From an uncultured Victivallis sp. (GTDB taxonomy: Bacteria; Verrucomicrobiota; Lentisphaeria; Victivallales; Victivallaceae): DNA of 64,000 nucleotides. The notes beneath the pieces were generated by a model. The model did not search any database and was not told the origin of the DNA. It was given only the letters and a program-made list of their open reading frames with translations. The stretch spans positions 1 through 64,000 of the forward strand of contig NZ_CALXSK010000017.1 of NCBI RefSeq assembly GCF_944391105.1, in the 5' to 3' direction. Every line of letters starts with the position of its first letter. Position 1 is the stretch's first letter. This document shows, in pieces, positions 1-8,410 of this stretch. The position numbers and the translations under genes were made by a program.

Positions 1-86
1 TTTGAGGCGGAGTTTAACAAATAACAGAAAAAATATAACCAAAGAAAGGGTCAGTCTCTTGACTTTTTCATAATAGAGGAGGCAAC

Positions 87-167
87 TTGCAATCCGCCGT
101 TTCCGCATTACGTTTTCAGAAAGTCGCAAACGCTGGGAACGAAAACGGAAATCGGCGGAGGCTGTGA
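87..167 (+). CDS. Possible 26-aa leader ORF (TTG start)
   Basis: A GAGGAGG at 76-82 lies four bases before a TTG at 87, opening a 26-codon frame rich in Asn and Arg. Its TGA at 165-167 overlaps the ATG of the next gene (TGATG), an arrangement typical of translational coupling. The frame runs through the hairpin at 94-158. There is no recognisable domain. It is inferred only from the strong Shine-Dalgarno and the overlap, and could be fortuitous. Confidence 0.3.
   Translation: MQSAVSALRFQKVANAGNENGNRRRL
94..158 (+). promoter_or_regulatory. Long hairpin covering the ribosome-binding site of the first methyltransferase gene
   Basis: Bases 94-102 pair with 149-158 with one bulged T at 152, and 111-117 pair perfectly with 141-147. 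The 3' arm contains the start of the GGCGGAGG that serves as ribosome-binding site for the ATG at 167. Folding should hide that site, and a ribosome on the upstream leader ORF would open it. The effect on translation is inferred. Confidence 0.4.
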
Positions 168-1219
168 TGCTGGAACGGTATCTGGAGGATCTGGAGAGTC
201 GTCTTGAAGTTGAGGTCGAGGAGGAGCTCGAAGCCGAGTGGCAGGTGTTTCTGGAGGGGCGCTGTCCTGCTCCGTATTTCCGCCCCCGGCGCCGGAAGGC
301 GGCTCCCGCCCGGGTCGAGTGGCCGGAGATCCTCATCAATCCCGCGTTGAAGGATCCGGAACTCATGCTGTTGCGCGAACTCGCCGTCGCTTCCGGCTGC
401 ATCGCGGAGGGGAACGGCCAGATTCTGAACATCCGCTGCAACTACGGAACCACGATCCTTCCGTCGCTCTTCGGCGTCGAAATTTTCTACATGGGGGAGG
501 AGCATGATACGCTCCCGGCGTCGCATCCGCTGCCGGGCGGTGCCGAAGGGATCCGGGCGCTGCTCGACGCGGGCGTGCCGGAGCTCGATCGCGGCTGGGG
601 GGCGCGTGTGTTCGATACGGCGGCGTTTTTCCGCGAAAAACTTGCGCCTTATCCGAAGTTGAGCGAATATGTCCGGATCTATCACCCTGATCTGCAGGGG
701 CCGCTCGATCTGGCGGAGATGATCTGGGGAAGCGAAATTTTTCTTGCGTTCTACGATCAGCCCGAACTGGTCAAATCGTTTCTCGCGCTGCTGACCGAGA
801 CTTACCGGAGATTCATGCGTCGCTGGGATGCGGAGTTTCCCGCGAGGGAGGGGAGATTCTGCGCGCACTGGGGCTTCGGCTACGCCGGGCGAATTCTGCT
901 GCGGGATGACTCGGCGATGAATCTTTCCCCCGAAATGTACCGCGAGTTCGCGCTGCCGTTCGATCGGCAGCTGCTCGGGGAATTCGGCGGCGGCGTGGTG
1001 CATTTCTGCGGACGCGGCGACCACTATATCGCGGATCTGGCCACGGTTCCGGACCTCACCGGGATTCAGCTCTCGCAGCCGGAATACAACGATATGGAGA
1101 CGATTTACCGGAATACCGTCGATCGCGGAATTGCACTGCTGGCGCTCCCGCTGGAGAGCGCGGTGAAGCCTGCGCTCGCGGCGGGGCGCGATTTGCACGG
1201 ACTCGTCCATTGTTACTAG
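167..1219 (+). CDS. URO-D family corrinoid methyltransferase-like protein
   Basis: A 350-residue protein of the uroporphyrinogen decarboxylase-like superfamily, whose MtaA/MtbA/CmuA-type members move methyl groups between a corrinoid protein and a thiol or tetrahydrofolate. The zinc signature of that branch is visible as H279-x-C281 followed by C349 almost at the C terminus. The ATG at 167 is chosen over the GTG at 164 because GGAGG at 157-161 is correctly spaced for it. It is not in one operon with the genes at 2245 onward: an AraC gene lies between, tail-to-tail and overlapping by four bases. The methyl donor or acceptor cannot be read from sequence. A true heme-pathway decarboxylase is unlikely given the Zn motif and neighbours. 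Confidence 0.72.
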   Translation: MLERYLEDLESRLEVEVEEELEAEWQVFLEGRCPAPYFRPRRRKAAPARVEWPEILINPALKDPELMLLRELAVASGCIAEGNGQILNIRCNYGTTILPSLFGVEIFYMGEEHDTLPASHPLPGGAEGIRALLDAGVPELDRGWGARVFDTAAFFREKLAPYPKLSEYVRIYHPDLQGPLDLAEMIWGSEIFLAFYDQPELVKSFLALLTETYRRFMRRWDAEFPAREGRFCAHWGFGYAGRILLRDDSAMNLSPEMYREFALPFDRQLLGEFGGGVVHFCGRGDHYIADLATVPDLTGIQLSQPEYNDMETIYRNTVDRGIALLALPLESAVKPALAAGRDLHGLVHCY

Positions 1220-2142
1220 AGCAGCCGCCGGGCGGCGTGTGCGCGTCTGCGGTATTCGGCCGGAGTGCAACCGTACTGCGCGTGGAACAGATGGTAGAAC
1301 CGGCTCAGACTCTGAATATTCAGATGATACGCCAGTTCCGCGATCGATTCGTCGGAGTCGGCCAGCAGCCGGGCGGCGTAATTGATCCGCAACTCGTTGA
1401 TGAATTCGGTCGGCGTGCGTCCGAGATGCCTGCGGAAGATTTTGCAGAGATACTCCGGGGTGTAGCCGGAGAGCTGCTGCATGCGCTTGAGTCCCGGAAT
1501 AAAATTCTCCGGGCTGCGCATTTTTTCGCAGAGGTTTTCGAACCACTTCGGCGCATCGGCGACTCCGGCGGGCAGACGCGGCAGAAAGAAGTGCGTGAAA
1601 AGATCCGCGAGCAGCACCTTGAACCGGATCTTGCGCACCGCCGGAGAAACCCCCTGTGCATTCAAACTCAAAAGCTCCAGGGACAGTTCGTTCATGCGGC
1701 TCTCCGGCAGCCGGAATACGGACGGAAGAACGCTTTCGGTGTAGCCGTGCAGAAACGCGTCATCCTCAAGATAGCGGCTGATCGTCACAAAGAATTCAAG
1801 GTGAAAGGAGAGCAACAGAAGCTCACAACCGGGCGCTCCCGGCGCGGGAAGGAATCCGTGCCGGTCATTCGGCCGCACAAAGACAAGGCTGTTCGCTTCG
1901 AGCAGCTGCTTCTCTCCGTTGACGCGGTGGACGATGGTTCCCGAGAGTACGAAGATCAGCTCCCCGAACTCATGCGAGTGTTCGATCGTTCCGCCCGAGG
2001 GGAGCGAATGGTAATGCAGATTTCCGCCGCTCGGAATCGAAGACTGTTTCCGCCCCGCGTTCCAGCTGATCGCGTGATACGACACCTCCGCGCCCACGGC
2101 CGGATTGATGAAGTTGTCCAGTTCCAGAGTGATCGGTTCCAT
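1216..2142 (-). CDS. AraC family transcriptional regulator
   Basis: A 308-residue regulator with an N-terminal cupin-like sensing domain (around residues 40-110, with the histidine-containing segment IEHSHEFGELIFVLSG) and a C-terminal double helix-turn-helix ending YGCTPAEYRRR, the AraC signature. It is transcribed away from the corrinoid operon that starts at 2245 and shares a 100-base intergenic region with it, so it probably activates that operon in response to the methylated substrate or a derivative. That region contains no strong -35 box, which fits activator dependence. No clear Shine-Dalgarno precedes the ATG. Its end overlaps the end of the methyltransferase gene on the other strand. 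Confidence 0.85.
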   Translation of the reverse strand: MEPITLELDNFINPAVGAEVSYHAISWNAGRKQSSIPSGGNLHYHSLPSGGTIEHSHEFGELIFVLSGTIVHRVNGEKQLLEANSLVFVRPNDRHGFLPAPGAPGCELLLLSFHLEFFVTISRYLEDDAFLHGYTESVLPSVFRLPESRMNELSLELLSLNAQGVSPAVRKIRFKVLLADLFTHFFLPRLPAGVADAPKWFENLCEKMRSPENFIPGLKRMQQLSGYTPEYLCKIFRRHLGRTPTEFINELRINYAARLLADSDESIAELAYHLNIQSLSRFYHLFHAQYGCTPAEYRRRAHAARRLL

Positions 2143-2244
2143 GGAGATTAATATAGAGCAAAACTTGGCAAAAGAAAAGAAGATATTTCCGAAAAATCTG
2201 GTAAAATATATAGAAAAGATTAAAAGAGTCAGCGGGAGGTTGTC

Positions 2245-3258
2245 ATGTATCATGACATGAAGCGTTTTTTTCGGGAGATCCTCGAATCGCCGCGGCGGCG
2301 CGCGATTCCGATCATGACCAGCCCCGGCATCGAACTGGCCGGGGCGACGCCGGCGGAGGTGTTCCGGAGCGGAGAACTGCAGTTCCGGTGCATCGAAGCG
2401 CTGGCGGGGAGGGTTCATGCCGATGCGCTCGTGACCTTCATGGACCTCTCGGTCGAAGCCGAGGCGTTCGGTTCGCCTGTGCGCTATTCGGAGCACGAGA
2501 ATCCGACCGTCTGCGAAAGCATCGCTTCGACTGCCGAAGCAATTGAAACCCTCACGGTCCCGGAGGTCGGCGCAAAGCGGACCGCCGAGACACTGCGTTG
2601 CGCGGAACTCTGTGCCGCGAAGCTCGACCGCCCTGTTTTCGGCGGTATGATCGGGCCGTTTTCGCTGGCGGGGCGGCTTGCGGATATGACCGAGATCATG
2701 ATTCTCGCGGCAGTGGAGGAGGAGGCCGCCAAGGCGTTGCTTGAGAAAACAACCGCGTTCCTTGTCGGGTACGCCGAAGCGATCCGCGCGTCCGGAGTGA
2801 ACGGAATCATCATCGCCGAACCTGCGGCCGGGCTGCTTTCGCCGGATATGTGTCGGCAGTTTGCGGCGGATTATCTCAAGCGGATCGTCGACGCCGTTCA
2901 GGACGATGACTTTCCGGTTGTGATCCACAACTGCGGGAACGCCGCCGGTCGACAGATCAAAGAGCTGCTTTCGACCGGATGCGCCGCGCTGCATCTGGGC
3001 AATGCGGTTTCCATTCCGGAACTTCTGCCGCAGATGCCGCCTGAAGTGCCTTTGATGGGCAACATCGACCCGGTCGGTGTGCTCAAGGAGGGCTCTCCGG
3101 AAGAGGTCTACGCGAAAACTTCCGAACTGCTGCATGCGACCTCGGCGTGGCCGAATTATGTTCTCTCCTCCGGCTGTGACGTGCCGCCGGGAGTGAGCAT
3201 GGAGAATGTCTGCGCGTTTTTCCGCGCGCTCAATGATTACAATCAAACCGTCCAATGA
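2245..3258 (+). CDS. Methylcobamide methyltransferase-like protein (URO-D family, MtaA/CmuA type)
   Basis: A 337-residue URO-D superfamily protein. H228-x-C230 (VIHNCGN) and C311 (SSGCDVPPG) reproduce the H-x-C-x(~75)-C zinc site of methylcobamide:CoM/THF methyltransferases, where zinc activates the accepting thiol. GGGAGG at 2234-2239 supports the ATG. It is first in a compact operon with a corrinoid protein, a reductive activator and a DUF1638 protein, so it most likely transfers a methyl group to or from the adjacent corrinoid protein. No separate large substrate methyltransferase (MtaB, MttB or MtgB type) is present nearby, so this protein or an unlinked one must provide that step. Confidence 0.8.
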   Translation: MYHDMKRFFREILESPRRRAIPIMTSPGIELAGATPAEVFRSGELQFRCIEALAGRVHADALVTFMDLSVEAEAFGSPVRYSEHENPTVCESIASTAEAIETLTVPEVGAKRTAETLRCAELCAAKLDRPVFGGMIGPFSLAGRLADMTEIMILAAVEEEAAKALLEKTTAFLVGYAEAIRASGVNGIIIAEPAAGLLSPDMCRQFAADYLKRIVDAVQDDDFPVVIHNCGNAAGRQIKELLSTGCAALHLGNAVSIPELLPQMPPEVPLMGNIDPVGVLKEGSPEEVYAKTSELLHATSAWPNYVLSSGCDVPPGVSMENVCAFFRALNDYNQTVQ

Positions 3259-3274
3259 CAAGGAGAACCGGATC

Positions 3275-3898
3275 ATGACTGACTTTGAAGCTCTGCGCAC
3301 TGCCGTCATCAAAGGAAAACGCAACGATGTGACCGCAATTGTCCAGGAGGCGATCAACGGCGGAGAAGACATCAACGCTCTTCTCGATCAGGGGATGATT
3401 CCGGCGATGCGGGAGATCGGCGACAAGTTTTCGCGCAACGAGGCGTATGTTCCGGAACTGCTGATCGCCGCGCGGGCGATGCAGGCGGGACTTGCGCTCA
3501 TCGAGCCGATGATCGCCGCCTCCGGCCGCAAGTCGCTCGGCAAGATCGCGATCGGCACCGTGAAGGGCGACCTTCACGACATCGGCAAGAATCTTGTGGC
3601 GATCATGCTCAAGGGGGCCGGATACGACGTGATCGACCTCGGCGTGAACTGCGACATCGCAAAATACGAGGAAGGCGTCAAACAGGGTGCGACCATCGTC
3701 GGATGCAGTTCGCTGCTGACCACCACGATGCCGTACATGAAGGAGGTCGTCGCCTATTTCAAGGGAAAGGGTGTGAAAGTCATCATCGGCGGAGCTCCGG
3801 TGACCCAGGCTTATGCCGACGAAATCGGTGCCGACGGATACAGTGAGGATGCGAACGGGGCTGTCATACTTGTCGATTCTCTGCTGAAAACCGCGTGA
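3275..3898 (+). CDS. Corrinoid (B12-binding) methyl-carrier protein
   Basis: A 207-residue two-domain protein: an N-terminal helical cap (B12-binding 2, about residues 1-85) and a C-terminal Rossmann-like cobalamin domain. The base-off/His-on motif D99-x-H101-x-x-G104 is intact within GDLHDIGKN, and the later SSLLTTTM and GGAPVT segments match the rest of the fold. It should carry a methyl group on cobalt between methyltransferases. Length and layout match MtaC/MtbC/MtgC proteins. The ATG at 3275 has AGGAG nine bases upstream; an upstream in-frame alternative would run into the preceding gene. It is second in the operon. Confidence 0.9.
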   Translation: MTDFEALRTAVIKGKRNDVTAIVQEAINGGEDINALLDQGMIPAMREIGDKFSRNEAYVPELLIAARAMQAGLALIEPMIAASGRKSLGKIAIGTVKGDLHDIGKNLVAIMLKGAGYDVIDLGVNCDIAKYEEGVKQGATIVGCSSLLTTTMPYMKEVVAYFKGKGVKVIIGGAPVTQAYADEIGADGYSEDANGAVILVDSLLKTA

Positions 3899-3905
3899 GG
3901 ATGCG

Positions 3906-4007
3906 ATGGAGTTGTTGTACGGAAGGGAGCGGGTTGCCCGTCAGCTGGAGTTGCCGGTGCTTTCTGGAGACCGGGGTGGAGACAGGGAGGTATACGGATG
4001 CGTCTGA
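3906..4007 (+). CDS. Possible 33-aa ORF between corrinoid protein and activator genes
   Basis: An ATG at 3906 follows the stop of the corrinoid gene, with TGAGG five bases upstream, and opens a 33-codon frame beginning MELLYGRERVARQL that ends inside the start of the next gene (TGA 4005-4007 versus ATG 3998). It fills the only gap in an otherwise tightly packed operon. The N terminus vaguely resembles the start of methionine-synthase activation-domain proteins often found in such operons, so it could be a remnant of one; this resemblance is weak and unconfirmed. Confidence 0.25.
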   Translation: MELLYGRERVARQLELPVLSGDRGGDREVYGCV

Positions 4008-5428
4008 TTCTTCAGCCGGAAGGAGAGCGGCGAAATCTTGCAAAACTGCTCGCGGCAGCGGGTTGTCCGCTGGATTTGCGCTGCGGCGGGAACGGCACGT
4101 GCGGCCGCTGCCGGGTGAGACTCTGCTCGGGCGAGTGGGAGGTTGACGGCAAACCGGTTGCCGTACCCGTCGAAGCCAACGCCTGCCGCACCCGGCTCGT
4201 CAGCCTTCAGGGAGAGGTCGACGTTCCGGAGCGGTCGATGGCCGCAATGCGGGGGCAGATCGCGGTTTCGTGGAGCGGCCGGCCGCTGCCGGAGAGCGGC
4301 GAAACCGTCATCGCAGTCGATCTCGGGACCACGACGGTCGCTGCGGCGAAACTGCGCGGCGGCGAACTCATTCGGGAGGCGAGCTGCTTCAACTCCCAGA
4401 GCCGGTTCGGCGACAACGTCATCACCCGGATCAACCACGCGGGCTCCTCTCCGGAGGGGCTCGACGCGCTGCGTCTTGCGGCGGTGGACTCCATCAATGA
4501 ACTGCTTGACCGGCTTGACGCCTCCGACGCGGCGCGGATCGCGGTGGCGGGCAACACCGTGATGAGCTGTCTCTTTCACGGAATCGACCCGTCTCCGATC
4601 GGCGTGATGCCGTTCACGCCGCCGTGCCGGATCTTCCCGGTGCGGAGCGCGGCGGAACTTGGTTTGCATGCCGGAGAGAGCCCGGTCCTGACGGTTCCGG
4701 CGATCGCAGGATATGTCGGCGGCGACCTGACCGCCGGCTTGTTCGAGACGCCGCTGCGGTCGGGGGAACTGCTCGTCGACATCGGCACCAACTGCGAAAT
4801 CATTCTGCGTTCGGAGGAGGGGTTTTTCTGCACTGCGGCGGCGGCGGGCCCCGCTTTTGAAGGGGCGGGGATTCACTGCGGCTGCCGGGCGGTTCCCGGA
4901 GCGGTCGACCACTATTTCGGGAACGGTTCCTTTTCGATGATCGGGGAGGGGAAGGCTCCGGTCGGGCTGTGCGGTTCGGCGATGATCGATTTTCTCGCGG
5001 TTGAGCGGAAACTCGGGCATCTGAACGAGTTCGGACGCATTCAGCCTTCCGCGGATTCGTTCGAGGTCGTGCCCGGTGTTTCGATTTACGAGTGGGAGAT
5101 CGAACAGCTGCTCAAGGCGAAGGCCGCCGTCTGTGCCGGAATCCGGACGCTTTCGGATCATTGCGGAGTGCCGGTCAGGAAAATCCATCTTGCCGGAGGA
5201 TTCGCCCGCTATCTTGACTTCGGCAGCGCGGTCGGCTGCGGGCTGCTTCCGGCGGAGTGCGAACTTGAAGCGGTCGGCAACACCAGTCTCGGCGGGGCGG
5301 CGCACCTTGCGCTCGATCCCGGGACGATGGCGGAACTTGAAAGCGTGATCGATCTCCCGAAGGAGATTCCGCTGAACCTGCTGCCGGAATTCGAGGACAA
5401 CTACATTGACGGACTGCTGTTGCCATGA
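3998..5428 (+). CDS. Ferredoxin-ASKHA reductive activator of corrinoid protein (RACE-like)
   Basis: A 476-residue protein. The N terminus is a plant-type [2Fe-2S] ferredoxin with ligands C29-x5-C35-x2-C38-x24-C63. From about residue 105 an ASKHA/DUF4445 region begins with the phosphate-binding loop VAVDLGTTTV and continues through DIGTNCEI and a C-terminal HLAGGFARYLDFG segment. Proteins of this design use ATP and a low-potential electron to reduce inactive Co(II) corrinoid to Co(I). At 476 residues it is shorter than the ~600-residue RACE proteins of acetogens. GGGAGG at 3985-3990 fixes the start. Its last four bases overlap the DUF1638 gene. Confidence 0.85.
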   Translation: MRLILQPEGERRNLAKLLAAAGCPLDLRCGGNGTCGRCRVRLCSGEWEVDGKPVAVPVEANACRTRLVSLQGEVDVPERSMAAMRGQIAVSWSGRPLPESGETVIAVDLGTTTVAAAKLRGGELIREASCFNSQSRFGDNVITRINHAGSSPEGLDALRLAAVDSINELLDRLDASDAARIAVAGNTVMSCLFHGIDPSPIGVMPFTPPCRIFPVRSAAELGLHAGESPVLTVPAIAGYVGGDLTAGLFETPLRSGELLVDIGTNCEIILRSEEGFFCTAAAAGPAFEGAGIHCGCRAVPGAVDHYFGNGSFSMIGEGKAPVGLCGSAMIDFLAVERKLGHLNEFGRIQPSADSFEVVPGVSIYEWEIEQLLKAKAAVCAGIRTLSDHCGVPVRKIHLAGGFARYLDFGSAVGCGLLPAECELEAVGNTSLGGAAHLALDPGTMAELESVIDLPKEIPLNLLPEFEDNYIDGLLLP

Positions 5429-6150
5429 ATTTGAAACTGTTTTCCTGCAATGTGTTCAGGCGTGAGTTCGAGTATTTGATCCCGCATTCGGAGCAGACGA
5501 TCGACGCGGAATTTCTTGAGCTCGGCGAACACGCGCACCCGCGCGGGCTGCGCCGGAAACTCCAGGCGCGGATCGACGCCGTCAATGGTGTTGACGCCGT
5601 TCTGCTCGGTTACGGGCTCTGCGGAACCGCGACGGAGGGGGTGACGGCGCGCCATGTGCCGCTGGTTCTGCCGCGCAGTCACGACTGCTGCGGAATCTTG
5701 CTCGGGAGTCGGAAACGGTTCGAGGAACTCTTTTCGGCGATGCCGAGTTCCCCGTTCGGTTCGGTCGGTTTTGTGGAGCATGGCGACTACTACTTCTCCG
5801 ACGGCGAGATGGTTTTCGGCGACGGTTACGATGCGCTGGTCGAGCAGTACGGCGAGGAGGACGCCCGCTACATCTGGGAGACGATGCACCCGAAACTGGA
5901 CGGACAGCTTGTTCCGATTTCGTTCATCTCCTCGCCGGAAATCCCCTGCGAAGAGGCGAAGGCACGCTGCCGCGCGAAGGCGGAAGAGGAGGGGAGGGCG
6001 TTTCGGGAACTCGACGGCGATTTGCGATTGCTGCGGATGCTCGTCAACGGCGAATGGCCGGAGGAGGAGTTCCTGATTGTTCATCCCGGCGAAACGATTG
6101 CGCAGGTCGGCGACTGGGACCGGATATTGAAAACCGTTCCGCCCCGGTGA
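5425..6150 (+). CDS. DUF1638 family protein
   Basis: A 241-residue protein with the DUF1638 hallmarks LLGYGLCG near residue 58 and LPRSHDCCG near residue 80. The family is known mainly from operons with corrinoid methyltransferases in methanogens, acetogens and Lentisphaerota; its biochemical role is not established. The conserved Cys/His residues suggest a metal or cofactor site, which is inference. The start codon overlaps the activator stop (ATGA), so translation is probably coupled. It is the last gene of the 2245-6150 operon. Confidence 0.8.
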   Translation: MNLKLFSCNVFRREFEYLIPHSEQTIDAEFLELGEHAHPRGLRRKLQARIDAVNGVDAVLLGYGLCGTATEGVTARHVPLVLPRSHDCCGILLGSRKRFEELFSAMPSSPFGSVGFVEHGDYYFSDGEMVFGDGYDALVEQYGEEDARYIWETMHPKLDGQLVPISFISSPEIPCEEAKARCRAKAEEEGRAFRELDGDLRLLRMLVNGEWPEEEFLIVHPGETIAQVGDWDRILKTVPPR

Positions 6151-6219
6151 GCGTGTTCGGCATTTCGAACGAGGAGATCCGGATGACCTTTTTTTTGTAG
6201 GTTTTCCCATCGTCCCGAA

Positions 6220-6248
6220 TTGCAGTTCCGTGTTGATTCCGGTAGATT
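6220..6248 (+). promoter_or_regulatory. Sigma70-like promoter for the third URO-D paralogue
   Basis: TTGCAG at 6220-6225, a 17-base spacer and TAGATT at 6243-6248 lie in the 140-base gap before the gene at 6291. This suggests separate transcription from the upstream corrinoid operon. Confidence 0.4.
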
Positions 6249-6290
6249 CAAGTATTAAAAGAGACCATTTATTCTGAAAAGGAGTCCACC

Positions 6291-7415
6291 ATGAGTTTTG
6301 CTGCGACATCATCCGAAGCGGCGGCAAAAGTGAGAAATACCTACGCGGGAATTCCCGAAAGCGGTTTTATTCAGCGCGATTTCGGGCTCTGGATGTGCAT
6401 CGATGCCTGGCGGAGCGATGGACTGCCGGAGGGGAGCGAGGAGGAACTTTTCTCCTACGAACCCGCCGGGAAAGCCAATCTGTGGGGACTCGGCTGGACG
6501 GAAGCGGCTTTGGTCCCCGCGTTTCCGGAACGGATTCTCGAGGATCGCGGAGAAACCGAAATCGTTCAGGATCGCGCCGGGCGCGGCGTTCTCTACTTCA
6601 AGGGACGCCGCCAGGGATTCATGCCGGAATACGTATCTCATCCCGTCACCGACATGCGTTCATGGCAGGAGAACGTCAAGCCGAGAATGCAATTCGATCA
6701 GCCCGGACGCATCGCGGAACGGAAAGCCGAAGCCGCCATCGCAAAGGAGGCGTATGAACGGAACCATTCGCTGGTCTGTCAGAACATCATCGGCGGTTAC
6801 ATGTATCTGCGCAGTCTCTTCGGTCCGGAGGCGCTGCTTTACGCCTTCTACGACATGCCGGAAGTTGTTCACGACTGCATGAAAAGCTGGCTCGAACTGG
6901 CCGACGCGGTCACGGCGCTGCATCAGAAATTCGTCACGATCGAGGAGGTGTTTTTCGGCGAGGACATCTGCTACAACCACGGGCCGCTGATCTCTCCGGA
7001 GATGATCCGGGAGTTTCTTTTCCCCTACTATCAACAGCTTCTGACCAACATCCGTCGGCGTCAGCCGGAACACACCGGGCTCTACATTCAGCTCGACACC
7101 GACGGCGACGCGCAGAGCATCATCGACCTTTACGTCGAAGGGATCGGCTGTAACATCTTTTCGCCGTTCGAAGTCGCCTCCGGCTCCGACGTGGTCGCCA
7201 TCGGTCGAAAGTATCCGGAAATCGTGCTCACGGGCGGGTTCGACAAACGGATCCTGGCGGCGGGCAGGGCGGCGATCGACCGGGAAGTCGACCGCATCTT
7301 TCCGATCATGTTCAAACGCGGCGGATACTGGCCCACCTGCGATCACGGCGTCCCGGCCGAAGTGAACTGGCGCGATTACCTGCACTTCCGCAAACGCTGT
7401 CTTGAATTCGCATAA
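6291..7415 (+). CDS. URO-D family protein lacking the Zn motif
   Basis: A 374-residue URO-D-like protein with AAGGAG seven bases before the ATG. Where the two upstream paralogues have H-x-C, this one has YIQLDTDGDAQ (about residues 265-275), and no matching C-terminal cysteine is seen, so it should not bind zinc the same way. Proteins with this DTDGD segment form a separate subgroup widely found with corrinoid genes, possibly acting on the methyl donor instead of the thiol acceptor; that role is inference. It follows its own promoter, and an AraC gene lies just downstream on the opposite strand. Confidence 0.72.
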   Translation: MSFAATSSEAAAKVRNTYAGIPESGFIQRDFGLWMCIDAWRSDGLPEGSEEELFSYEPAGKANLWGLGWTEAALVPAFPERILEDRGETEIVQDRAGRGVLYFKGRRQGFMPEYVSHPVTDMRSWQENVKPRMQFDQPGRIAERKAEAAIAKEAYERNHSLVCQNIIGGYMYLRSLFGPEALLYAFYDMPEVVHDCMKSWLELADAVTALHQKFVTIEEVFFGEDICYNHGPLISPEMIREFLFPYYQQLLTNIRRRQPEHTGLYIQLDTDGDAQSIIDLYVEGIGCNIFSPFEVASGSDVVAIGRKYPEIVLTGGFDKRILAAGRAAIDREVDRIFPIMFKRGGYWPTCDHGVPAEVNWRDYLHFRKRCLEFA

Positions 7416-7444
7416 GGCAATGGTTCTGCATGCGTTCCGCACGT

Positions 7445-8329
7445 TCAGCGGGTTTCCCGCCGTTTGAAACGCTCCGCCTCCTGCTGCGAAACATGGCTGG
7501 TCAGGAAGTTCTTCCGGTAGGTCCCCGGAGAAAATCCCGTTCTCTTCTTCATGAAACGGGAAAAATAGTATTCTGAACGGAATCCGAGTTCCCGCGCCAC
7601 CTCCCGGATCGACAGCTCCGGTCTCTGCAGGAGCCCGGAAGCCCTTCGAACCAGAAAGTTGTTCAGATATTCCTTGGGCAGAACTCCGAACGCCAGCTTG
7701 AATTTTCGCGTCAAGGTGTCCGGGTGAATCGAAAGGCGTTCCGCCAGAGACTCCACCGTCATTTCCGCATTGCCGTGTTCGTGAATGAACCCCAGCAGCT
7801 GAACCAGTTCATGGCTGCGCCGCAGATCCGGGCGGTGCCGCGGCCAATGCTTCAGAAAGAAGTCGAGCAGAAGTGCCCGAACCGCGCAGGACTGATGCAG
7901 TTCGTCCTCCTCTTTCCAGATTTCATCCATCTTCTCGATCATTTCCGAAGCATCTCCGTCACAGCAGGGCTCCTGATTGCTGTAGAAATCGATTCCGGGA
8001 TGGAATTCAAACCCGACGTGAAACGTGTAGTACCGGATCCCCGGCAGCAGCAGATATTCCGCCCGGCAGCCCGTGGGAATGAAATAATACCTGCCCCGCA
8101 GCAGCGGACGGAAAAATGTCTGATTTTCCGCTCGAATGTAACTCTCCGCCCGGCCGTCGTCTTCCAGAACCAGCACCAGAATGTTGTAGGGGAAGACGCA
8201 GAGCTGGTGAAATCGCATCCTCTCCTTGCGCAGAAGATGAAGAACCACGGCATTCGCCCAGTTGTGATTCCGCAGATAAGATTTGTCGTCAATATCGGGA
8301 ATGTGCATTTTATTCCGGGAAAAATCCAT
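7445..8329 (-). CDS. AraC family transcriptional regulator
   Basis: A 294-residue regulator with an N-terminal beta-rich sensing domain and a C-terminal AraC double helix-turn-helix (about residues 185-285) ending RMKKRTGFSPGTY-like, here FMKKRTGFSPGTYR. It is divergent from the SDR remnant and glycyl radical enzyme genes starting at 8411, so it probably controls them. Two in-frame ATGs (8329 and 8308) both lack a good Shine-Dalgarno; the upstream one is given. Its 3' end converges on the URO-D gene ending at 7415. Confidence 0.85.
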   Translation of the reverse strand: MDFSRNKMHIPDIDDKSYLRNHNWANAVVLHLLRKERMRFHQLCVFPYNILVLVLEDDGRAESYIRAENQTFFRPLLRGRYYFIPTGCRAEYLLLPGIRYYTFHVGFEFHPGIDFYSNQEPCCDGDASEMIEKMDEIWKEEDELHQSCAVRALLLDFFLKHWPRHRPDLRRSHELVQLLGFIHEHGNAEMTVESLAERLSIHPDTLTRKFKLAFGVLPKEYLNNFLVRRASGLLQRPELSIREVARELGFRSEYYFSRFMKKRTGFSPGTYRKNFLTSHVSQQEAERFKRRETR

Positions 8330-8410
8330 TTTTTTATTGTTTTTTTACAGTATACTATGTAGGGAAATATACCAGTGCAATTTCAAAAAACAACGCAGCG
8401 GAGGGAGAAA

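Noticed and set aside
1-163. Cobalamin riboswitch expected before corrinoid genes
   Set aside because: No GCCACTG-type B12 box or matching architecture was seen here or in the gaps at 2143-2244 and 6151-6290.
8375-8410. Upstream start (8375) for the SDR remnant
   Set aside because: The ATG at 8411 has a GGAGGG ribosome-binding site and begins the SDR-like sequence; the longer start adds unrelated residues and spans that site.
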